In this document: positions 16,916 to 24,212 of the stretch, one piece after another
Layout: every line of letters begins with the position of its first letter
Numbering within the stretch: position 1 is the first letter of the stretch
The notes under the pieces: model-generated
Told to the model about the DNA's origin: nothing
What the model saw: only the letters and a program-made list of their open reading frames with translations
The model's database searches: none
Assembly: GCF_014190935.1 (NCBI RefSeq)
Contig: NZ_JACHVV010000002.1
Span: forward strand, 744,001 to 808,000
DNA length: 64,000 nucleotides
Direction: 5' to 3'
Source: Chryseomonas sp014190935
GTDB lineage: Bacteria > Pseudomonadota > Gammaproteobacteria > Pseudomonadales > Pseudomonadaceae
Translations under genes and position numbers: made by a program

Positions 16916-18547
16916 ATGCTGCAACAGCTGACCATCTCGAACAAACTCAGACTCGGCTTCGGCGCCATTCTGGTCGTTATCCTGGCACTGATCCTGGCAG
17001 CCTGGCAGGGCTTCACCCAGGTCAACCAGGCCGTCCGGCAGAACATCCACTCCTACCACGTCCTGCAGGATTCGGACGCGGCCCTGCTGGCGCTGGTCAA
17101 CATGGAAACCGGCATGCGTGGTTTCGCCCTGACCGGCAAGGAGGAATTTCTCGATCCCCTGAACAAGGGCGAGCAGCAATTCGCCGAGCAGTTGCAGGAA
17201 CTCACCCAACTCACCCGCGACAATCCCGAGCAGCAGGCCGGCCTGGCTCAGCTGGGCCAGGCCAAGCAGCAGTGGAACAATGAGTCCGTGCAGCAGATCC
17301 TGGCGCTGCGCCGGCAGGTCAATGCCGGTACCCAGCCGCTGGATGCCCTGATCGCGCGCATCGCCACCGCCCAGGACAAGGGCAGGATGGATGGCATGCG
17401 CGAGTTGCTGGCGCAGCTCAAGACCCGCGAAAACCGCCTGCTGGACGACCGCACCCAGTCGATGGACGACGCCAAGCAGCAGGCCATGACGATCCTGATC
17501 AGTGGCGGCCTGCTCGCCACCCTGCTGGCGCTGGGCATCGCCTGGTCGCTGACCCGCACCATCGTGGGCCGGCTGGCCCAGACCGTCGCCGTCGCCCGCA
17601 CCATCGCCGCCGGCCAGCTGGATTCGCCGATTCCGGCCGGTGGGCGCGACGAGCTGGGCCAGCTGCTGACCGCCTTCGGCCAGATGCAGGACAAGCTGCG
17701 CGGCATGATCCAGGGGATCAAGCAGGGCACCGATCACCTGGTCGCCGCCTCCCACAGCATCTCGGCCAATTCCCAGCAGCTGTCCGCCGCCGCCCAGGAA
17801 CAGTCCAGCGCCGCCTCCAGCATGGCGGCCACCGTGGAAGAGCTGACCGTGAGCATCAACCACGTCTCGGACAATGCCGGGGAAGCCCATGACCTCTCCA
17901 GCCAGTCGTGCCGGCTGGCCCAGGATGGCGGCCAGACCATCCAGGCCTCGGTGGACAGCATGAGATCCATCGCCGGTACCGTGCAGTCCTCGGCCACCCG
18001 CATCGGCGAACTGGGGGAGCATTCCGAGCGGGTGTCCTCCATCGTCAGCGTGATCAAGGGCATCGCCGACCAGACCAACCTGCTGGCGCTGAATGCCGCC
18101 ATCGAGGCGGCGCGGGCCGGCGAACAGGGACGCGGCTTCGCCGTGGTGGCCGACGAGGTGCGCCAGCTGGCGCAACGCACCACCAATTCCACCCAGGAGA
18201 TCGCCGCCATGATCGAGAAGATCCAGGCCGCGACCCAGGCGGCCATGAGCGACATGGAAGTGGGCGTCCGCCAGGTCAACGGCGGGGTCGACCTGGCCAA
18301 CCAGGCGGGTGAGGCGGTGGTCAGCATCAACACCGCCTCGGACAAGGTGGTGCGGGTGGTCAACCAGATCTCCCTGGCCCTGCGCGAGCAGACCGCTGCC
18401 AGCCACGACGTCGCCCGTACCGTGGAACGCCTGGCGCAGATGGCCCAGCAGAACAGCGAAGCCATCGGCGAGACGGTGCAGACCGCGGCGTCCCTGGACG
18501 CCCTGGCCAACGACCTGAATCGCCAGATCAGCCAGTTCCGCTGCTAG
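16916..18547 (+). CDS. Methyl-accepting chemotaxis protein with CHASE3-type sensor domain
   Basis: 543 residues. Membrane helix 1 (about 13-32) is followed by a periplasmic helical domain containing ALVNMETGMRGFALTGKEEFLDPL, a hallmark of CHASE3. Membrane helix 2 (AMTILISGGLLATLLALGIAWSLT), HAMP, and the signalling domain with tip IADQTNLLALNAAIEAARAGE follow. CHASE3 ligands are mostly unknown. It differs from the receptor at 10902 in sensor type and length, so the two are not a recent duplication. The 3' end is followed by a 10-bp hairpin. Confidence 0.92.
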   Translation: MLQQLTISNKLRLGFGAILVVILALILAAWQGFTQVNQAVRQNIHSYHVLQDSDAALLALVNMETGMRGFALTGKEEFLDPLNKGEQQFAEQLQELTQLTRDNPEQQAGLAQLGQAKQQWNNESVQQILALRRQVNAGTQPLDALIARIATAQDKGRMDGMRELLAQLKTRENRLLDDRTQSMDDAKQQAMTILISGGLLATLLALGIAWSLTRTIVGRLAQTVAVARTIAAGQLDSPIPAGGRDELGQLLTAFGQMQDKLRGMIQGIKQGTDHLVAASHSISANSQQLSAAAQEQSSAASSMAATVEELTVSINHVSDNAGEAHDLSSQSCRLAQDGGQTIQASVDSMRSIAGTVQSSATRIGELGEHSERVSSIVSVIKGIADQTNLLALNAAIEAARAGEQGRGFAVVADEVRQLAQRTTNSTQEIAAMIEKIQAATQAAMSDMEVGVRQVNGGVDLANQAGEAVVSINTASDKVVRVVNQISLALREQTAASHDVARTVERLAQMAQQNSEAIGETVQTAASLDALANDLNRQISQFRC

Positions 18548-18575
18548 CGCCAGGCCTCCCCCGCCCCGCACTTCA

Positions 18576-18602
18576 TCGATCCCGGCACCTGCCCGGGATC
18601 GA
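18576..18602 (+). terminator. Hairpin after the chemoreceptor
   Basis: Perfect 10-bp inverted repeat TCGATCCCGG (18576-18585) and CCGGGATCGA (18593-18602), 7-base loop, 28 bases after the stop. No T-run follows, so terminator strength is uncertain. Confidence 0.5.
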
Positions 18603-18676
18603 CTTGCCGAAACACCTCGCAACATTCTCTTGGCGCAACGGTCACAAAGGCGTCTCCCTCAAGGCCTGCGCCCTGC

Positions 18677-19870
18677 ATGAAAACCCCGCGTCCCATCGAT
18701 CGTCTGCCCCGCCTCAACCAGCTGCGCAATCTGAAAATGGCCCGTTCCGCCCATGCCTACGTGCGCGGCAGCACGGTGCAGTTCTACGAGTGGCTGCACA
18801 GCCAGCCCGGTCGCAACCTGCCCAATGGGCCGGCGGTGTGGATCTGCGGTGATTGCCATGCCGGCAACCTGGGGCCCACCGGCGATCTGCACGGCTCCAC
18901 CGAAGTCAACATCCGCGACCTGGACCAGACCGTGGTCGGCAATCCGGCCCACGATCTGGTACGCCTGGCACTGTCGCTGGCGACGGCGGCGCGCGGCTCC
19001 GACCTGCCCGGGGTGACCACGGCGCGGATGCTCGAAGAGATGATGCGCGGCTACGAGGTGGCCTTCGAAGACGATCTCGAACGCGAGGTGCCACGGCCGG
19101 CCCAGGTCAAGGCCGGGATGCGCAGCGCGGTGCAGCGCACCTGGAAGCACCTGGCCAAGGAGCGCATGGAGCACACCCGGCCCAAGCTGCCGCTGGGCAA
19201 GCATTTCTGGCAACTGAGCAAGGCCGAGCGCCTGGCCATCGCCGAGTTGTGCGAGAGCCCGGGCATCCATGCCCTGGTGACCTCGCTCAAGGGTCGCAGC
19301 CATGACAGCCGCGTCGAACTGCTCGACAGCGCCTACTGGGTCAAGGGCTGCAGCTCCCTGGGGCTGCGCCGCTACGCCGTGCTGCTGGGCGTGGACGATG
19401 GCGACGACCAGGACTACTGCCTGATCGACGTCAAGCAGGCAGTGGCCGCCGCCGCCCCGCGCGTGGCCCATGCCACCATGCCCCGCGACAACGGCAAGCG
19501 GGTGGTGGAAGGCGCGCGCCAACTCTCCCCGGCCCTGGGCAATCGCATGCTGGCGGTGCGCATGCTGGAGCATTCCTTCTTCATTCGCGAATTGCTGCCC
19601 CAGGATCTCAAGCTGGAGCTGGACGAACTCAGCGCCCGCGAAGCCATGAGCGCCGCGGCCTACCTGGCCCGGGTGGTCGGCCGCGCCCACGCCCGGCAGA
19701 TGGACCTGGCCACCCGCGTCGAGTGGATGAGCGATCTGCAACGCAATCGCACCCGCACCCTGGATGCGCCCTCCTGGCTGTGGAGCAGCGTAGTGCAGCT
19801 GGTGGGCGCCCACGAGATGGGCTATCTGGCCCACTGCCGCGCCTATGCGCTGGAGCATGCGCAGGACTGA
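18677..19870 (+). CDS. DUF2252 family protein
   Basis: 397 residues. Family signatures: RNLKMARSAHAYVRGSTVQFYEW, WICGDCHAGNLGP, and VNIRDLDQTVVGNPAHDLVRLALSLATAAR near the N-terminus; ARVVGRAHARQMD near the C-terminus. The family is widespread and without known function. The GDCHAGN and DLD...NPAHDLVRLA motifs look like the catalytic and metal-binding loops of aminoglycoside/choline kinase-like enzymes (HGDxxxxN, D-F-D, DPAYDLA), so a phosphotransferase activity is possible. Cytoplasmic; no signal peptide. Stands alone between the chemoreceptor and the iron signalling genes. Confidence 0.85.
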   Translation: MKTPRPIDRLPRLNQLRNLKMARSAHAYVRGSTVQFYEWLHSQPGRNLPNGPAVWICGDCHAGNLGPTGDLHGSTEVNIRDLDQTVVGNPAHDLVRLALSLATAARGSDLPGVTTARMLEEMMRGYEVAFEDDLEREVPRPAQVKAGMRSAVQRTWKHLAKERMEHTRPKLPLGKHFWQLSKAERLAIAELCESPGIHALVTSLKGRSHDSRVELLDSAYWVKGCSSLGLRRYAVLLGVDDGDDQDYCLIDVKQAVAAAAPRVAHATMPRDNGKRVVEGARQLSPALGNRMLAVRMLEHSFFIRELLPQDLKLELDELSAREAMSAAAYLARVVGRAHARQMDLATRVEWMSDLQRNRTRTLDAPSWLWSSVVQLVGAHEMGYLAHCRAYALEHAQD

Positions 19871-20052
19871 GGCCACCGTGAGACCGGCCCGAGGCTAACC
19901 GCCTCGGCCCGCGCTTCTCGCTCACGCCCCTTCTCCAACGGCCTGCCCGGTCCACCCCGGGAGCGGCAGGCGGCGCCCACCTGCCCTTCGGCCACCTGCC
20001 CGCTTCGTCGATCCGCTCGATCACGCATTGTGCGACCTCCAGCCTTTAACTA

Positions 20053-20073
20053 AAATGAGACGCTTTATCATTT
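20053..20073 (+). promoter_or_regulatory. Candidate Fur box upstream of the FecI-type sigma factor
   Basis: AAATGA (20053-20058) and TCATTT (20068-20073) form the ends of an imperfect palindrome resembling the Fur consensus halves. It lies about 30 bases before the sigma factor ATG, in an AT-rich spot of an otherwise GC-rich region. This is where Fur repression of an iron-starvation sigma factor is expected. Confidence 0.55.
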
Positions 20074-20102
20074 AAGACCGGCGTTCGCGCCAAGGATCTT
20101 CC

Positions 20103-20618
20103 ATGCGCCCTGCCCTGTCTTCCGGCTCGCCCACCGTTGCCCTGGATCGGCTCTATCGCGATCATCACGGCTGGCTCAGCGGCTGGCTGCGCGGGCGGCT
20201 GGGCAACGCGCCGGATGCGGCGGACATCGCCCAGGACACCTATCTGCGCATCCTCAGCTCCGGACGGTTGCCGCTGCGTGAGGACTCGCGGCGCTATCTG
20301 GTGCAGGTGGCCAAGGGGCTGGTGATCGACCTCTGGCGACGCCAGGAGGTGGAGCGCGCCTATCGCGAAGCCATCGCCCATCTGCCTGAGGCCCAGGTGC
20401 CTTCGCCAGAGACGCACTGGCTGATCGTCGACGCCCTGCTGCGCATCGATGCCATGCTCGACGGCCTGCCCGGCCCGGTACGGGAGGCCTTTCTGCTGGC
20501 GCAATTCCAGCGGTTGACCCTGGCCGAGATCGCCGTGCGGCTGGATCTGGCGGTGATCACCGTACGCCGCTACATCCAGCGCGCCCTGGTGGCTTGCCTG
20601 GTGGCCGGCGAAGCATGA
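20103..20618 (+). CDS. FecI-family ECF RNA polymerase sigma factor
   Basis: 171 residues. Region 2 is seen in LDRLYRDHHGWLSGWLRGRLGNAPDAADIAQDTYLRIL and the following RYLVQVAKGLVIDLWRRQE. Region 4 HTH is in PVREAFLLAQFQRLTLAEIAVRLDLAVITVRRYIQRAL. The ATGA overlap with the FecR gene shows translational coupling. Together with the receptor at 21702 it forms an iron-starvation cell-surface signalling unit: ligand-loaded receptor signals to FecR, which frees this sigma factor to transcribe the receptor gene. Confidence 0.94.
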   Translation: MRPALSSGSPTVALDRLYRDHHGWLSGWLRGRLGNAPDAADIAQDTYLRILSSGRLPLREDSRRYLVQVAKGLVIDLWRRQEVERAYREAIAHLPEAQVPSPETHWLIVDALLRIDAMLDGLPGPVREAFLLAQFQRLTLAEIAVRLDLAVITVRRYIQRALVACLVAGEA

Positions 20619-21568
20619 ATCCTCCCGCGCCGCAGCTGCTCGAAGAAGCGGCCGAGTGGCTGCTCGCGCTGAACTTCGACGACACCGACGAGGCGCAGCG
20701 CCAGGCCTTCGAGCGCTGGCGGGCGCAGAGCGAGGCCCATCGCGCGGCCTGGGCACGGGCCGAGCGGATCATGGGTACCTTCGCCAGCGTTCCGCCGGAT
20801 ATCGGTCAGCCGGCGCTACGCCGCGCAGGTGACCGCGCCCTCAGCCGGCGGCGCACCCTGCGCCTGCTTACCGCCCTGCTGGTAGGGGCTCCCAGCGGCT
20901 GGCTGGCCCTGCGCACCCTGCCACTGGACGCGCGGGGCGACGAGCTGACGACCGCCATCGGCGAGCGGCGCTCCCTGCTGCTCGCCGATGGCAGCCACTT
21001 GGTGCTGAACAGCGACTCCGCCCTGGACGTACGCTTCGACGAAGGCATCCGCCGCCTGCACCTGCGCCGCGGCGAGGTGCTGGTGACCACCCATGCCGAT
21101 CCGGTCGTGCCGCGCCGCCCCTTCGTGATCGACCTGGCGCAGGGCGAGATCGAGGCCCTGGGTACCCGTTTCAGCGTGCGGTTGGAAGAGGGGTTGTGCC
21201 AGGTCGCGGTCTTCGCCCACGGCGTGGAGCTGCGTCCGCAACGGGGCGCTGCCGTGCGGCTGGCTGCCGGGCAACAGGCCTGGTTCGATGCCCGCGGCGT
21301 GCAGCGCCGCGCTCCGGTGGACGAGGATGCCAGCCTCTGGACGCGCGGCATGCTGGTCGCCCACGACCGCCCGCTGGCCGAGGTACTGGCCGAACTGGGT
21401 CGCTATCGCCCTGGCCTGCTGCGCTGCGATCCGGCTGTCGCCGGGCTGCGGGTGTCCGGCGCCCTGTCACTGGACGACACCGACCAGGCCCTGCTGGCGC
21501 TGCAACGCACCCTGCCGATCCGCATCACCCGCCGCACCCGCTACTGGGTGGCGGTGGGCGCGCCTTGA
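20615..21568 (+). CDS. FecR-family anti-sigma/sigma regulator
   Basis: 317 residues. The cytoplasmic N-terminal DUF4880 part (EEAAEWLLALNFDDTDEAQRQAFERWRAQSEAHRAAWARAE) binds the sigma factor. A single membrane segment lies near residues 82-100 (LLTALLVGAPSGWLAL). The periplasmic FecR domain follows (AIGERRSLLLADGSHLVLNSDSALDVRF, RLHLRRGEVLVTTHAD). The C-terminus ends in an STN-like repeat that contacts the receptor. The start ATG overlaps the sigma factor stop by 4 bases. Confidence 0.94.
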   Translation: MNPPAPQLLEEAAEWLLALNFDDTDEAQRQAFERWRAQSEAHRAAWARAERIMGTFASVPPDIGQPALRRAGDRALSRRRTLRLLTALLVGAPSGWLALRTLPLDARGDELTTAIGERRSLLLADGSHLVLNSDSALDVRFDEGIRRLHLRRGEVLVTTHADPVVPRRPFVIDLAQGEIEALGTRFSVRLEEGLCQVAVFAHGVELRPQRGAAVRLAAGQQAWFDARGVQRRAPVDEDASLWTRGMLVAHDRPLAEVLAELGRYRPGLLRCDPAVAGLRVSGALSLDDTDQALLALQRTLPIRITRRTRYWVAVGAP

Positions 21569-21701
21569 ACGTCAACGACGTCGCAAAAAAAGTCCGCGCC
21601 CCCTGAGCACTTTGCCGCGCTCGTCCGGGATAGCTGCAGACACCCTCATGGGGAGCGGTGGCAGCCCGCGCCTGGTGCGCTTTAGAGGACGGCAACACGA
21701 C

Positions 21702-24098
21702 ATGGCAAAGATCCACCGGCAGCAACCCGGCACCCGACGCTTCACCCCGCTGATCCTGGCCGTCGCCCTGCAGGGCGTGCCCCTGCCCGGTGCCGGACTG
21801 GCCCTGCTGCCCCTGCCGGCCCTGGCCGCCGCGGAGGGGCGTGACTACCGGATTCCCGCGGGTCCGCTGAACGCCGTGCTGGCGCGCTTCGCCGCCACGG
21901 CCGGCGTCCAGCTGGTGTTCGATCCGGCGCCGCTGGCCGGTCGCAGCAGTCCGGGGCTGCAGGGCCGCTATACCCTCGACCAGGGCTTCGAGCACCTGCT
22001 GCGTGGTAGCGGCTATCGCTGGAGCGAACGCGGTGCCGGTATCTACGCCCTGGAAGGTGGCAGCGCCGAGGCCACCCTGGCCATGCCCGAGACCGTCATC
22101 CAGGCCAGTGCCGCAGGCGGCGGCGCCGATGTCGGCTACCGGCGCCCCGTCAGCACCAGCACCACGCGCCTGGGTCTGAGCGAACGCCAGACGCCCCAGG
22201 CGATCACCACCCTGACGCGCGATCAGGTCGAGGACTTCCGCCTGCAGAGCATCAAGGAAGCCCTGCGCGCCGCGCCATCGGTGACCGTCGAGCAAATCGA
22301 GACCGATCGTACCCAGTTCACCTCGCGCGGCTTCGACATCAACAGCTTCCAGTACGACGGCATGGGCATGCCCTTCGTCAGCACCACCCTGGTGGGCGAT
22401 CAGGATCTGGCGGAATACGAGCAGGTGGATGTCCTGCACGGGGCCAATGGCCTGATGAGTGGCACCGGCAACCCCTCCGCCGCGGTCAACTTCGTCCGCA
22501 AGCGGCCCACCGCCGAATTCCAGGCCAAGCTCGGCGCCAGCGTCGGTTCCTGGGACAACCGCCGGGTGGATGCCGATGTCTCCGGCCCCCTGACCGAGAC
22601 CGGCAACGTGCGCGGACGCTTCATCTACGCCCACGACAAGGGCAATTCCTGGCTGGATCGCTATGGCCATGAAAAGAACATAGCGGCCGGTCTGGTGGCC
22701 TTCGACCTCAGCGACGCCGACACCCTGACCCTGGGTTTCTCCCAGCACAACAGCGATGCCAATGGCAGCTCCTGGGGCAACCTGCCGCTGGCCGACGCGA
22801 GCGGCGATCCGCTGCACTACGGCCGTCGCAGTTCCAGCATCGGCCAGGACTGGACCTACTGGAATCTGGATACCCAGCGGGTCTTCGGTGAATTCACCCA
22901 CGACTTCGGCAACGGCTGGCAGGGTATCCTCACGGCGACCGGCGTGACCGAGCGGCAGAACGCCGACATGTACTACATCTTCGGCGTCAACGGCGACGAC
23001 GCCACCGCCTTCGGCGACCACTCCGCCAGCAAGGCGCACCAGCTGATCGGCGAGGCCCGGCTGTCCGGTCCTTTCGAACTGTTCGGCCGCGACCACGAAC
23101 TCACCCTGGGCGCCAGCTACGGCCGGACCCACCAGAAGCTGCGGGAAAAGATCCTCGCCGAGGACGGCTACTACCCCACCACGCTCTCCGGCTCCCTGGC
23201 CGGCGTTCCCGAGCCGTCGCTGCACTACACCGACGACATTGGCCATACCCAGGACTTCACCGACCGCCAGAAGAGCCTGTTCGCCGGCGCCCGCTTCAAC
23301 CTGATCGACGACCTGCACTGGATCGTCGGTGCGCGGATGCTCAGCGCCGATGCCAGCGGCCTGAGCTATGGCGATGCCTACTACACCCGTGCCCATGGCG
23401 AGGTCACGCCCTACACCGGCCTGGTCTATGACCTGGGTCCGCAATGGAGCCTGTATGCCAGCTGGACCAAGATCTTCAGCCCGCAATACAGCTTCGGCCT
23501 GGACGGTCGGCTGCTCGATCCGCTGGAGGGCAAGAGTCTGGAAGCCGGGGTCAAGGGCAGCCTGTTCGACGATCGCCTGAGCCTGACCGCCGCGGTGTTC
23601 AAGACCGAGCAGCGCAACGTGGCCGCCACCTCGGTGCTCGCCGGTTCACGCTATCTCTATGACACCACCGACTACCGCAGCCATGGCCTGGAACTCCAGG
23701 TCTCCGGCGAGGCGCTGCCCGGCCTGGACCTGCTGGCCGGCTACACCTATGTCCGCATCGACGACGCGGACGGCGAGCGGGCCCGCAAATTCGTGCCCAG
23801 CCACAGCCTGCGCGGCCTGGCGACCTATCGCCTGCCAGGCCTGCCCCAGGCCAAGGTCGGCGCGCGGCTGAGATGGCAGAGCGGTATCGAGAACGACAAC
23901 AACAGCCGTATCCACCAGAACGCCTATGCCTTGGTCGATGTGCTGGGCAGCTACGATTTCGACGAGCACTGGAGCACCCAGCTCAACGTCAACAACCTCA
24001 CCGACCGCAAATACCTGCTGTCGCTGTACAACAACGCCACCAGTGGCAACTACGGTGCGCCGCGCAACGCGACGCTGTCGGTCAGCTACAACTTTTGA
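21702..24098 (+). CDS. TonB-dependent siderophore receptor with STN signalling domain (FpvA/FecA-like transducer)
   Basis: 798 residues from ATG 21702; the frame is open further upstream, but that part is antisense-like and overlaps FecR. A long signal peptide ends near PALAAAEG. The STN secretin/TonB N-domain follows (YRIPAGPLNAVLARFAATAGVQLVFD, YTLDQGFEHLLRGSGYRW). The plug domain includes VDVLHGANGLMSGTGNPSAAVNFVRKRP, and the beta-barrel ends in the outer-membrane signature LSVSYNF. The STN domain shows it signals through the FecR upstream. The ferrisiderophore cannot be named; no siderophore synthesis genes are nearby, so uptake of a foreign siderophore is likely. Confidence 0.93.
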   Translation: MAKIHRQQPGTRRFTPLILAVALQGVPLPGAGLALLPLPALAAAEGRDYRIPAGPLNAVLARFAATAGVQLVFDPAPLAGRSSPGLQGRYTLDQGFEHLLRGSGYRWSERGAGIYALEGGSAEATLAMPETVIQASAAGGGADVGYRRPVSTSTTRLGLSERQTPQAITTLTRDQVEDFRLQSIKEALRAAPSVTVEQIETDRTQFTSRGFDINSFQYDGMGMPFVSTTLVGDQDLAEYEQVDVLHGANGLMSGTGNPSAAVNFVRKRPTAEFQAKLGASVGSWDNRRVDADVSGPLTETGNVRGRFIYAHDKGNSWLDRYGHEKNIAAGLVAFDLSDADTLTLGFSQHNSDANGSSWGNLPLADASGDPLHYGRRSSSIGQDWTYWNLDTQRVFGEFTHDFGNGWQGILTATGVTERQNADMYYIFGVNGDDATAFGDHSASKAHQLIGEARLSGPFELFGRDHELTLGASYGRTHQKLREKILAEDGYYPTTLSGSLAGVPEPSLHYTDDIGHTQDFTDRQKSLFAGARFNLIDDLHWIVGARMLSADASGLSYGDAYYTRAHGEVTPYTGLVYDLGPQWSLYASWTKIFSPQYSFGLDGRLLDPLEGKSLEAGVKGSLFDDRLSLTAAVFKTEQRNVAATSVLAGSRYLYDTTDYRSHGLELQVSGEALPGLDLLAGYTYVRIDDADGERARKFVPSHSLRGLATYRLPGLPQAKVGARLRWQSGIENDNNSRIHQNAYALVDVLGSYDFDEHWSTQLNVNNLTDRKYLLSLYNNATSGNYGAPRNATLSVSYNF

Positions 24099-24212
24099 GC
24101 CTGGACAGGCGGGCGCCGAGACCTCCGTCCCGGCGTCCGCCATCGCCCAGCGATCCTTTGCCCCCTGACGCGGTCCGAGTCTGCACGCTCTCAGCCAAGG
24201 TTTCCGCACGCC

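Noticed and set aside
19871..20040. Arg/Gly/Pro-rich minus-strand frames between the DUF2252 gene and the sigma factor
   Set aside because: No ribosome site or conserved character; treated as intergenic.
21288..21701. 138-residue N-terminal extension of the TonB receptor
   Set aside because: It overlaps the FecR coding region in another frame, and the true signal peptide starts at 21702.
21525..23486. 653-codon minus-strand frame opposite the TonB receptor
   Set aside because: No recognisable motifs; shadow of the receptor gene.
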